From Heterostelium album PN500 (lineage: Eukaryota > Evosea > Eumycetozoa > Acytosteliales > Acytosteliaceae), in the NCBI RefSeq assembly GCF_000004825.1, contig NW_008805065.1, positions 1,550,001 to 1,614,000 on the forward strand: 64,000 nucleotides of DNA, in the 5' to 3' direction. The translations under genes and the position numbers were made by a program. The notes below the pieces were generated by a model. That model saw only the letters and a list, made by a program, of their open reading frames with translations. It made no database searches and was not told where the DNA came from. Of the stretch, positions 47,273 to 57,748 are shown one piece after another. Positions within the stretch are counted from its first letter, which is position 1; each line of letters opens with the position of its first letter.

Positions 47273-47584
47273 TGTTTATGTATCTTTTATTATTATTTGT
47301 AATTTATATTTATTGACTTCATTTTTTTCATTTTATAATATTATCATGATGAATGATCTTTGCAAAGATCTCAAAAAGGTGGAATTTTTTTCAAAGATAA
47401 AATTGCACATGTGGCTGGTAACAAAAACTGCATTTATATGATCTAAATAAGTCTGATCATTTTTTAAATAATATTGATACATTATTTAAAGATAATTGAA
47501 TAAGAAGATGGTTGTTTACAGTTTTTACATTTATTATTATTTTCTATTTTAAATTCTTAACTAAATTTACAATCTAATATTTAT
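47273..47584. other. Intergenic between the FNIP gene and the small F-box gene
   Basis: 312 bp, AT-rich. It holds the upstream region of the FNIP gene and the 3' flank of the next. Nothing specific seen. Confidence 0.5.
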
Positions 47585-48214
47585 TTATTGTAGTAATAAT
47601 GTATTTACAATTGAGATTTTATCGTTGTTACAGAGACCTACGTCGAAAGGTGATCTTGATCGATCGATAATAGCACCTTTTCTACTCATTAGATATCTAG
47701 CAAAGCCATGGCATGTTTCGTCACACTCTAAAGAAATTGAATGACCACATGCTCCAAAATATCGACTGAGTCCTTCAGATATCTCGTAGAAAGGTAATTT
47801 TCTCATTACTTTAACCTTTATTTTCTTTGTATTTACCTTTATGTGTTTTCAATTAGCATTTAAATTCTTTTTTTTTTATCTAAATTAAATATAAACTTAC
47901 ATGGTGAAAACCAAACATAGTTTTTTCAAATTCCAAAGTTATAAATCTACAACTCTCTACATATTGCTCTTTCCATGTTTTATTTCCATGTGTTTTTTTA
48001 AAAATTGATTTTTGTGTACAATGATACTTCCAAATATCTTCACCATTTCCAATTCTATAGAACTGATTGGAAACTAAACTTAAATTGGCTACAATTTAAA
48101 TCAATATTTTATTTTTTATTCTAGAAAATTCTAAATAAACTTACTCCAATCATCAACTTGTAACAAAGTAAATAAACTTGATATCAATTCTTCAGGTAAT
48201 TCTAATAGGGACAT
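47585..48214 (-). CDS. Small F-box-like protein
   Basis: Three exons on the minus strand, 48214-48145, 48088-47901 and 47815-47585, give 162 aa. The start MSLLELPEELISSLFTLLQV runs through the intron into DDWTNLSLVSNQFYRIGNGE and DIWKYHC. This is the LPxEL...L..L..VS..F......D..W pattern of an F-box, which binds SKP1. The remainder (KTWKEQYVESCRFITLEFEK, then GLSRYFGACGHSISLECDET) has several Cys and no recognised substrate domain. Splice donors are GTAAGT at both junctions. Tandem with the FNIP gene on the same strand, which suggests a local F-box neighbourhood. Confidence 0.75.
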
Positions 48215-49161
48215 TTTTACAATTGTAAATATAAAATAAAAAAACTAATAATATATGATAATTTTACAAAAATTGATGTTTAAAAGATAATAAAATGCTT
48301 TCCAAAAAGATTTATAAACCTTTATTTTCAAAAAAAATATAAACATATTAATTTACAAAAAAGAGATCTATACTCTTTCCCCCTTACCCAGTTATGATCA
48401 ATTACAAAAGAAAAAAAAAAGCAAACAACTTTTACTAAAAAACAAAAAATCAAAGATTGGGTTACCCAAATATATGAGAAGTTTGAAAATAGATACCCTT
48501 TAATTTGTACCTTGTACATAGTAACATATCCTAAAAAAAATTTATTTTTAAAACCGTCATCCAACCATTTTTGATTTTTTTGAATATGGATTTGTTTGAT
48601 TTTTAAAACTTTTAAAAAAAAAAACAAAATTGATTATTGGTTTTTTCAATTATCTACTTTTATTTTTTGATTTTACACTTTTGGTGTCAAAATTTTTTGT
48701 ATTTGTTCAAAATTTAAAGATAATCCATTTTTAACATATAAATTGATTTGTTTTTAATCTAGTTTTTGATTTTTAAAAAAATTTAAATTTTGGTTTTTGA
48801 AAAAAAAAAAAAACTCATCAACTGATCTTGTTGATTAACTTAATAAAACGTACATAATTCATCTGTATTTGTAAATAAAATAGAACCGAATAAATTAATA
48901 TTATCAAATTTAAGAGTATTCATAGAAAATAAATATATTTTAGTAGTATAATAGTCGTAATTTAATTTAAAATATATATTTATATCAAAGAAAACAAATA
49001 TTTTACTTATTTTTTAATTGTAGTTAAACGATAGACAACAATAAAACAAAACAAATCACTTGAATATATAAATATATACAAAATATCGAAAATCATTCAC
49101 ATTGTAAAAGTATAAAAGATATAATAATAATTTAAGATATTAAGTAGTAATAAAAACAAAA
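48215..49161. promoter_or_regulatory. Divergent upstream region, F-box gene and CNOT9
   Basis: About 950 bp. The 48328-48800 part is rich in A/T runs with many TTTTTGATTTTT-like words. The 99-aa minus-strand frame there is low complexity and not accepted as a gene. The CNOT9 start follows an AT-rich leader. Confidence 0.4.
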
Positions 49162-50483
49162 ATGTCATCTACACCACCTCATAGTGAACATAATGACTAT
49201 AGTAAGTTCTCAAAAGAAAGAAAGAATGTGACACACAACATTGAGAGAGAGAGAGAATAGAAATCAATTATAATTGATCGAAATATTTATTTATCATTGC
49301 ATCATTTTTAAATCGATTTAGGTGGAGTACCTCAACCAGCACAACCATTAGATAAAGAGGCAATGCATCATATTCATATGTTGGTTAAAGATCTTACTAT
49401 ACCAGAGAAACGTGAGAATGCTTTGGTCGATTTGAGTAAGAAGCGAGAGAGTGTACCTGACTTGGCACCGATCCTTTTGAATTCCTTTGGAACGATAGCG
49501 GCGTTGTTACAGGAGATCGTTTCAATATATCCTTTACTATCGCCACCGAAACTAAAAGCACTACCTTCAAACAGAGTATGCAATGCATTGGCGTTACTTC
49601 AATGTGTTGCATCGCATCCCGATACACGTACATTTTTCCTTCATTGTATGTGTTCATTTAAAATAACAAACAAATATCTAGTTGTCCAACAATAACTAAT
49701 TTATATTTAACAACTATTCAATTCACATCTACTATAGCACATATTCCATTATTCTTATATCCATTCTTAAATACATCGAGTAAAAATAGACCATTTGAAT
49801 ATTTAAGATTAACAAGTTTAGGTGTAATTGGTGCATTAGTAAAGGTAATGATTTTAATAACAACATCTTTACTTAGTAGTAGCTATAACAACAATTTTAT
49901 TAATTCAAACCGCGCTTTTCAATTATATATCTTTTAGATTGACGATAGTACAGTTATAGACTTTTTATTATCAACAGAGATTATGACATTGTGTGTAAGA
50001 ATTATGGAAACAGGATCGGAACTCTCAAAGACAGTTGCAACATTTATTGTACAAAAGATATTGTTGGACGATATGGGATTGAATTATATTTGTGCGACAA
50101 ACGAACGAATCATTGCATTTTTGATGGTTTTGAAGAATATGGTGGTTTCTTTGATTGAGCAACCCTCGCCAAGACTACTGAAACACGTGATCCGTTGCTA
50201 CCTGAGGCTAGCAGAGAATCCAAAGTCTCGCGAACTCCTCAGACAATATATACCGATGGCACTACAAGACGGAACCTTCAACTCACACCTCAAAGACGAC
50301 AAAGATTTCACAATCAAGCGATGGCTCACCCAACTCCTCTTCATTTTGAACCCACAACAAGAACAATTCAATCCAAATATGAACCCATCGATCAACACTC
50401 CACCACTCTCCACCCCACTAAGCAATATTTCCGCAGCAATCAATCAATCATTAACAAGAAACATGAATGCAAATAAACATTAA
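49162..50483 (+). CDS. rcd1: CNOT9/Rcd1, CCR4-NOT complex subunit
   Basis: Exons 49162-49201, 49322-49645, 49738-49844 and 49938-50483 give 338 aa. CNOT9 (CAF40, RQCD1) is an armadillo-repeat subunit of the CCR4-NOT deadenylase that docks GW182 and other mRNA-decay adaptors. The core is highly conserved: [100 protein letters not shown], and [20 protein letters not shown], ending with [18 protein letters not shown]. All junctions keep frame and meet the conserved alignment. The tail after the core (about 45 residues) is Asn/Pro/Ser-rich and species-specific. Adjacent genes are unrelated. Confidence 0.96.
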
Positions 50484-50700
50484 GAAAAAACAAACAAACC
50501 AAACAACATCAAAAAAGAAACAACAACAACTTAAACTAAATCAAACAGTAAATCAAATCAAAAAATAAATAGAAAAAAATTATAAAATTATAATAAATAA
50601 AAAAAAAAGAATAAATAAAATATTTAACTAATATAATTAATCTAATGATTATTATTACTATGATTTTAATTAAAATAATGTAGTTAATTGATATAAATGT

Positions 50701-52493
50701 TTAAAGTACTCTAACACCTTTATACCATAACCAACCCATGGACCATCGACTTACACCTTCTACAGTGATTCCAGTGATGACACCCATTGAAAATGAAGAC
50801 AATGGATTTTGAAATCCAGATAATGGTATCATCGATCCAAATATAAAATAATGATGCATATGTAGATAATAGGTCTTTCTAACTATCCAACTGACACCAA
50901 TGAGTATTACAAAGAATATTGAATAGGCAATTAAAAAGTATTCCCAAAGATTATCTGCAATCTAGAATAAAATAAATAATAACAAATCAATTAATTATAA
51001 TGAAATATTCGGGTCAAAATATAAATAACTTACAATTAAATAAACATGCCAAACTATCAGTGTTACTATGAAAAGAATGATTGGAATGATTGTCATGATC
51101 TCTTTTGGTTTGTAGGTGTACCAAAGCGAGGGTGTTCCAAATTTGTCTCCAACACTTCGAAGGAATAAGTTATAATCTAAATAGGTATAGTGTAATCCCA
51201 GCAGATATGGAATTACAAATGAAAAATAATTGTATACAAATGACTATTTAAACAAATAATAAAATATAAGTAAAAATGAGATTGGTTTGTAAAGAGTATT
51301 CTTTAAACTCTATTGATCTTACAATATGAATACTATGTGGTTCTAAATCGTTTGGTCCCATCAATGTACGTGAAGGACTAATTATAAACATTAAAGATGC
51401 TAAAATTAAAAGTTGTACAAAATCCTATGATGATATCATTAGTTTTCTATTGATTTTTGATTTTGTTATTGTTTAATATTAAACATACTCTATGTCTTTT
51501 ATATCTACAGTGAAATGGATAGTTTCTTTTCTCTGTTACCACAGCAACATAAGCGAATCCCAAAACGATTGATGTCATCCAGAGAAAGTATTTACTCCAC
51601 TGGAAGTTGAAATACCAATATTCGTAGACTTGTTCATCGCCGAGGTGTGTCGATGGAAAGAGATATGAAATATAGCAAACGGGTATCATGGTTAGGAGGA
51701 ACAATCCATCCATGAGCAACACGTGTATCACTCTGTTTCTGGTACTGCTTTCTTCACCACCAACGATCGACTTGATATTTTCCTCTAGGTCACTGAGAGA
51801 CGAGGCAGTATCGTATCCTCCCTCCTCGAATTCATCATCTGCATCGATCTCTTCGTCACGCGCCAACATTGCCAATTCCTCTGGGGGTATTGCACGTTGA
51901 TGCACCAGATCCTCAATGATAATACCTCCATCTCTATTATAATTATCGTTATCATTATTATTAAAGTTTGATTTACTGGATTCGTTTTCCTCATAGCTTA
52001 TAATATCTGGTAAAATAGGTATTAGCTTATCTTCTTCAGAATGTAATTTTATTATAAGGTGTTTATTATTATTATTATTATTAATTGATTTTGTAATATT
52101 CTCTACTATTGTATCTATACTATCTTTTTCTTTATCTTTATTCTCTAGATCTTCTTGACTATCTGTAAAATCGGTATTATCATTTGTATCAGGTAATATA
52201 TTATTATTATTATTATTTCTTGTTTTGAATATAGTTTTTGTTTTTGTTGATGATGTCGATGTTGTTGTTGTTGTTGACTTTTCTTTCTTCCAATGTTCAT
52301 CGAAAGAGTCGGTCATGTCATCAGACTCTTCGTCAAAATCGATCGATGCATGAATACCGGTGTTGTTGATTGCATTCTTATTGTAGATACGAGAAGACGA
52401 TGTTGTTGTCGATGATGATGATGAAGATGACGGTCTATTACTTTTTCTTTTACTATTATTGAATAGTCTAGTACTACTATTATTCTTTATCAT
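50701..52493 (-). CDS. Polytopic membrane protein with a fungal LCCL-protein-like C-terminus
   Basis: Exons 52493-51489, 51424-51323, 51243-51034 and 50961-50701 are all phase 0 and give 525 aa. The first 240 residues are Ser/Thr/Asn/Asp-rich and presumably cytosolic. About seven to nine helices follow: VIHVLLMDGLFLLTMIPVCY, KYFLWMTSIVLGFAYVAVVT, FVQLLILASLMFIIS, YNYFSFVIPYLLGLHYTYLD, IMTIIPIILFIVTLIVWHVY, and YFLIAYSIFFVILIGVSWIV. The end has YYLHMHHYFIFGSMIPLSGF and FSMGVITGITVEGVSRWSMG. That HxHHY...P...(Q/S)xGxxxGxxxxGxxRW pattern resembles the C-terminal region of fungal LCCL-domain membrane proteins. No LCCL domain is seen here. Function unknown. Confidence 0.78.
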
Positions 52494-53152
52494 GCTTTAC
52501 TCCATCCACCTCTATAATATTAATTATATGTGTAATGGTACGTTTGCAAATTTATTTATAAAAAAAAACTTGTTTTGTATCGTTATTCCCGACGATTCAA
52601 GGGTTTCTGCTCTTTTTTGGATCTTAAAAAAAACGCTTCATTTTTTTTTTATTTAATTTATTTTATTTTTTTACATTGATTTTTATAGATATTTAAATTT
52701 TATGTACATATATTTTTTGTAAACAAATCGTTCATGTTTGTTCACGAATTGGTATTAGAAAAATAGATAAACCTTATATTCAAACATCCTTTAACTTACA
52801 CAGACAGATTGAAAAATGGATCATTAGTAAAATTGTATATAGTTGGAAACATAGAATACCTACATACAGAATAATACAACATCCGATATCAAAACGGTTT
52901 GGTCACCAAAAGAACCACAACTGCAAGGTGAACTTCCAATTTGAGACATTATCTATCCAAAAGGACCTTACCGGTAAGAATAAAGCAACTCCCAAATAGC
53001 ACACGTTCTGAAATTTGATCACCATTCAAATAACTCAAGTGTTCTCTCTCAGATTGTAGCAAGTTGTTTAGTTGATTGAAGCTTTTTTCTTTTTTTAGCA
53101 TATGAACTCCCAAATGGGGTCTGTTCTTAATTTTGACCTTCTTCATTCCAAT
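52494..53152. other. Gap upstream of tRNA-Ser with coding remnants
   Basis: After the AT-rich promoter of the membrane-protein gene, the part 52740-53150 is less AT-rich and carries short protein-like stretches on both strands (for example LKNGSLVKLYIVGNIEYLHT on plus, HLSYLNGDQISERVLFGSCF on minus). These look like decayed fragments. No working gene. Confidence 0.35.
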
Positions 53153-53233
53153 GACACCTTAGCCAAGTGGTTACGGCGATTGACTAGAAATCAATTCCCT
53201 TCGGGGGCGCAGGTTCGAATCCTGCAGGTGTCG
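53153..53233 (+). tRNA. tRNA-Ser (anticodon AGA)
   Basis: Class II tRNA of about 81 nt. Acceptor arms GACACCT and AGGTGTC pair over 7 bp, with G as discriminator. The D-arm is AGCCAAGTGGTTACGGC. The anticodon stem ATTGA/TCAAT flanks loop CTAGAAA, giving anticodon AGA (reads UCU). A long variable arm CCCTTCGGGG follows; the T-arm is GCAGGTTCGAATCCTGC. The long variable arm and anticodon agree on serine. No intron. Confidence 0.95.
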
Positions 53234-53645
53234 ATACGTTTTAAAACATTGATCCCATAAAGCGCGCATATTGAAATGTTAGGATTACATTTCCAGGAAA
53301 TAACCAGCAATTCCGAGAAATCAGAATATCGAACTATATTAGAAGCAACTCATTTGGTTACTTCAAAACTTGGTCATCCATGCTTGATTGTGCCAAAAAA
53401 TTTACTAATCCAACTTCTTCACCATCCTTCAAACTGTTCCATTCGTCTTGGATGGATTTTAGTTTTAAAAGGGGGTGATTAACAATAAAAACGTTTCTAT
53501 ATATATAATAACTTTAAGAATAACTAATTAAATACTATAAGTAATGCTAATGATGATAAAATATAACAATGTTCTTTATTTTGTTTGTTTAATTGATAAA
53601 TACATATTTTAATTGATTTAAATTGATTATTTTATATATATTAAA

Positions 53646-54491
53646 GTGTTCTATTTAACATTTAGAAACAATCACTTCTCCAGAGTCATACCGGGCAATC
53701 CCATCCTTGCTGATGATGGTAGTCTCCTTACTCTGAAGGAAATCTATTCTGTCCTATTCAACCACAAGTACCCCCGTGTCCGCCGTACTGAAGGTCAACT
53801 AACCATCCAGATTGGTCACTCTTTGGTTCTCCAATCTCAGTTCCTGCATATATCCAAGGTCAAAGCGCCTATGCTACGTAACAGCATATTCCGGCTGTAC
53901 TCTCACACCTTCCCCATCAACCACAAGCGCACTGGTCATGTCTTTGAGTTCTGTGGTGACACCTTCACTGAACTCTGCAACCCACATGAGTATTTCTTCT
54001 TCAAATGCAGGAATGTAGTTTCACAGCAGTTCCTTTCCTTTATCAAACATATATACCGCAAGTACTGTAACTATAGACTTCTCAATTGGAAGCACTCGTG
54101 CATCAAGTTCGACGGTCCTATTCGTACTACTGTCCACTTCACCCACCTTACTGCTGCTATCGTACATTCATTATGGCAGGCGCTGTCCTGTGAAATGTTT
54201 GGTGATGGTACCCATTACAAGCTGGAAAATACCGTCAAAAGAGCAGTCACCCATTACACCAAATTAATCGATGCCAATTACCACAAGCTTAACTTCACAA
54301 TCGCTAATTCTATCTCCCAAGGAATCACTGTCGATTGCTCTGCAATGACACGTAAATTTAAATCTGATTGGAATCTAAATCCTTCCAACTACGTGCCACC
54401 ACTTTATACTGTTGTTCACCAACACTTAACTACTGTTAGATCTATTCTATCCTAATACTTCTAAACTTATTAATTAATAATAACTATAAAC

Positions 54492-54552
<61 letters not shown>

Positions 54553-54698
54553 TTTTATTGGCTATTTCTCACGGCCTGTGTGAGAATGTATATATAATAT
54601 AAAACACGAACTAGCAGGTTAATATCAATACCTGCAATTTGTTGACTGATCATGAGCCAACAAATCTTTTTTTTGCAAAAAAAAAAAAAAAAAAAAAA
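53646..54698 (+). mobile_element. 3' end of a LINE (non-LTR retrotransposon)
   Basis: An open frame to 54455 (269 aa) has G+C-rich codons unlike the surroundings. It contains RTGHVFEFCGDTFTELCNPH with EYFFFKC following, the kind of C/H cluster that closes LINE reverse-transcriptase ORFs. The rest (IRTTVHFTHLTAAIVHSLWQ, NFTIANSISQGITVDCSAMT) fits the C-terminal domain beyond the zinc cluster. A 3' UTR follows with an (AAT)n microsatellite (about 54489-54552) and the terminal block GTTAATATCAATACC...TTTTGC plus about 22 A. The RT core and endonuclease are missing, so it is 5'-truncated. The tail block recurs at 43449-43528. It begins about 410 bp downstream of tRNA-Ser; dictyostelid TRE LINEs target tRNA genes, but this distance is longer than usual. 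Family assignment is by pattern only. Confidence 0.55.
54489..54552. repeat. (AAT)n microsatellite in the LINE 3' UTR
   Basis: About 20 uninterrupted AAT units between the LINE stop codon and its terminal block. Likely expanded after insertion, or part of the element's own 3' UTR. Confidence 0.9.
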
Positions 54699-54869
54699 CT
54701 ATATAAACAATTAACACGAAACCTTGAGTCACAATTATTAATCGGAACTTTCAAGGTATATATTCCATGTATTAAATAAAGCACAATTATTAATCGGAAC
54801 TCTAAAGTGTTCTCTCTGATTGTATTACATTCAATACTTTGATTTATTATAGATAAATCCACCTTGTTG

Positions 54870-55060
54870 ATTTAGTCCTTGGAAGTGAGAGCCAGCTTGC
54901 CCATCCAGATGGTCTTGGGGAAGACCAGCTTTTGTTCTGGATTATAACCTTCGGCCTCCATGAATGTTTCTAACATACCAAACCAGATCTTGATTGAAGT
55001 ATCCTTGGTTTCAACAGATAACTTTGGTGATTTTCAACGTTTGATTGCGATTCAGCTGTC
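54870..55060 (-). mobile_element. Fossil gag-like fragment of an LTR retrotransposon
   Basis: The minus strand codes for a short stretch (includes DTSIKIWFGMLETFMEAEGY) resembling capsid/gag segments of Ty3/Gypsy-type LTR elements. It is an isolated, broken piece with no LTR seen next to it. Together with the fragment at 55370-55545 it marks old retroelement debris downstream of the tRNA-Ser gene. Confidence 0.4.
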
Positions 55061-55369
55061 CTTGAAGTTTCAGAGTGCACTTCTTTTCAAAACTCTAGAG
55101 TAAATTATGAGCAATGTATTAAGTTACTAAATTGTTCTAAAGAAATGATTGAAATTTACTCAAACCACTGTGAAGATAGTGATGTTCATATTGCATCGGT
55201 TAGTAATAAATAAATTTGATATACATTACATACACTAACATCACTTGATTTAGCTAAAGTTACTTTGGAAACAATTAAACCATTTATTTGGTATCAGTCT
55301 GAAAAGAAGTACACATATAACCGAAGAAACATGGCTTAGATATGCGAGTGAATTAATATCATGTTGTTG

Positions 55370-55545
55370 TTGAATAGCTGCTGGTTTAAATTCCAATTGC
55401 ACCATCGGTGCAGTACTCGAACAGAATGTCAAACCAATTGCTTTCGAATCAAAGAAACTAGATCCAAACCAAATGGTATGGGACACTAGATACAAAGAAC
55501 TGAGAACTACCTTCTTGGTAAAAAATTCAAACTTTAGACCGATCA
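55370..55545 (+). mobile_element. Fossil RNase H-like fragment of a Ty3/Gypsy element
   Basis: The plus strand codes for NCTIGAVLEQNVKPIAFESK and KELRTT nearby, which is the RNase H start of Ty3/Gypsy pol (S.xxIGAVLxQxxxPIAFxSKKL). It is a short broken remnant without the rest of pol and without LTRs; old by appearance. Opposite orientation to the gag-like piece, so not one intact element. Confidence 0.6.
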
Positions 55546-55574
55546 TGCATCAAGGTGGATTTATCTATAATAAA

Positions 55575-56245
55575 TCAATATCGATCTGTACCAAAATAAT
55601 TTTGTATTTCAACTTCTTCAACAGAGTTTGGAATTTCGAAATCAAATTCGTATACTGTACTATAGTATTGAAAAATGAACTTCTTCACTGATGATGGAAT
55701 CCCATTTGGAGATTGTTTAGTTAATTGAAAACTATCATATCCAAAATTTAAAGTTTCCACACCAAATGGAATATCTCTTAAGGCAATAATAATAATAAGA
55801 GTCAAAATGATTATTCAAGATTTAAAATTGATTCTCTTGTGTCAAATTTAAGTTGCAACTCTTTGATCTGCAAATTCTCGAGTGATTCTTGTTTGGTTCC
55901 ACTTACACATAGTGTTTCAAAATGATATTGTGATCGATCTTTGAATATCTCATCGATATCATATTGTGTTTGGTATATGTTGAGATGTCTGATTGAAGGG
56001 GGCAGGGATGAGATGAGAAGACACGATGTATAAATAGATAAACTTGTGAGAGAATCTGGTAGAACTGACAAATCTATTGAGACAATGGAATCATCTCTTC
56101 GAGCGAGTGTAAGTGTCGAGAGATCTTGAAGTGATTTGATGAATGGAATCCATCTTTTACAAACTAAACTGAGACATATTTTATCTATATTATCGAGATA
56201 GCTAACTATCTTTGATAACAACAAAAGTGATAGATTAACAATCAT
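55575..56245 (-). pseudogene. Decayed F-box/FNIP-family gene
   Basis: From an ATG at 56245 the minus strand reads an F-box-like start (VNLSLLLLSKIVSYLDNIDK, ICLSLVCKRWIPFIKSL) and LRR/FNIP-like repeats (LPDSLTSLSIYTSCL, LPPSIRHLNIYQTQYDI) for 144 codons to 55811. Family-like coding then resumes in another frame down to 55575 (IPFGVETLNFGYDSFQLTKQ, IPNSVEEVEIQNYFG). No splice pair restores one frame, and the whole is far shorter than working FNIP proteins. A truncated short F-box protein of 144 aa is possible but less likely. Confidence 0.6.
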
Positions 56246-56520
56246 TGAATAATGATCGAAAGTCGAATAAAAAAAATAAAGTTTAAAAAAAATATATACT
56301 TTTCACATATAAAAACACATGTGTAACCTCCAGCGCGTTGCTGCCACGGCGGTCTGGTGCACTTTTGATATGAAGATAAGATAAAATTTTGGTTTAAAAA
56401 ATATTAAAAATACTTTATTGAAGCTTAGGAAAGTTTTGGTGTATAGAATGATAAGGTGAAGGTTGAGTGTTAATCGAGTTGTTATTTTGATATTATTGTT
56501 ACTATTATTTTTGAATGTTA

Positions 56521-57748
56521 TTATTTGATTGGTGTCATCGATACAGAGTTGGTTGACGACGATAGATTCTCTGATCTGGAGCTGTGTGTACTGGTGGAGC
56601 TGTTGGAACCAGTGGTAGATGATGGTTGGGCAGTGGTATTGGCCAAGTTCTCCCATCTTCTGCAGAATGGGAAGCACTTTGAGAATATTCTAGCGTAGTT
56701 ACTGATAACCTTGTCATTGATACAATATGATAAGAAGATTAAGAATCCCTAAAAAAATTAAAATAATAATAATAATAAATAAGTAAGTTATTAGTTTGTT
56801 TGTTTGTTTGTTTGGTTGTTTGATTGATTGTTTGTTTTTCTTTAAAAAAAAACTTACTTGTAATGGAGTTGTAATAGAGAAGAGTACCAAGAAGATCAAA
56901 TCGGTTACACCATCATTGAAGAAAGTCATGATGAAACCAAAGATCCAAGATAGACCAATCGATACAAAGATTGAAAAGTAAACTCTGAACTCTTTAGATT
57001 TCTCTTTCTTGTCGGAACGTGGAGCATTCTTCAAGGTGTCGTGAATCTCTCTTGCAATGAAGAAGAAAATGACTGCATTGGCACAAACGACCAAAAGACC
57101 TGGAACAAAGAATCCTAAAAATACTGGAAGTTGAGCATTCATATAACAGCTATAAAAAAAATGAAGAATAATAATATTAATATCAAACTAATCATTTTTG
57201 TTTTAAAATAATAATCAAATCATGCTATTGCTGTTAACACCTACAAAGCATCTCTTCTAACATAGTTTTTGGTGGCAGCGATAGCAATGACAAAGATGAA
57301 TGGCAATCCCCATGAAGCCAAATGATAGTATTTCTCGAATGATTCAGCATCTCTGTTTCTCTTTACAATCATCTGTTTTTTGTTGTTGATGATGAATAAG
57401 TTGATTAGTGTTATGATGATTAAAATGAGTGGTAAAATGAAAACTTACTTGATAGAAATTAAAGGCAACACAGAATGTCCAAATGAAATCGGCCAAGAAG
57501 AAATAGTGAAGAATGATTGCGCTTGGCAAACACATGATTCCGTCGTACGCTTCGAATGCAACATAGAAGAATGTTTGTGCGAAAAAGATTGCCATGCACA
57601 GATAGAGAATCAATCTAATGGGATATGTCCTCAGTTTTGGGAACAGCATAAAGGTAATCACTGTCAAACCTGAACCAACAATCGATAGAATCAAGAATAC
57701 ATCTACTATATAACTGAGTACCGTATTAAGTGTTTCGTTTTCTGCCAT
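56521..57748 (-). CDS. cAMP-receptor-like seven-helix GPCR (Crl family)
   Basis: Exons 57748-57449, 57372-57245, 57149-56858 and 56748-56521 give 315 aa. Seven hydrophobic helices are visible, starting with TVLSYIVDVFLILSIVGSGL. The third-helix end and second loop read FYQMIVKRNRDAESFEKYYH followed by LASWGLPFIF. This matches the cAR/Crl signature (MLIVKRE...FEKYYYLLCWGLP in cAR1), and a Cys pair (GIMCLPS and FCYMNAQ) can bridge the loops. Helices 6-7 have FVSIGLSWIFGFIMTFFNDG and ITTPLQGFLIFLSYC, which also recall family B/adhesion receptors. Crl proteins are dictyostelid receptors of mostly unknown ligand, acting in growth and development. The tail is Ser/Thr-rich (over 30), a likely phosphorylation site for desensitisation. 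Ligand unknown. Confidence 0.88.

Noticed and set aside
48328-48627. 99-aa minus-strand frame
   Set aside because: Built from A/T runs; Phe/Lys-rich with no recognisable motif.
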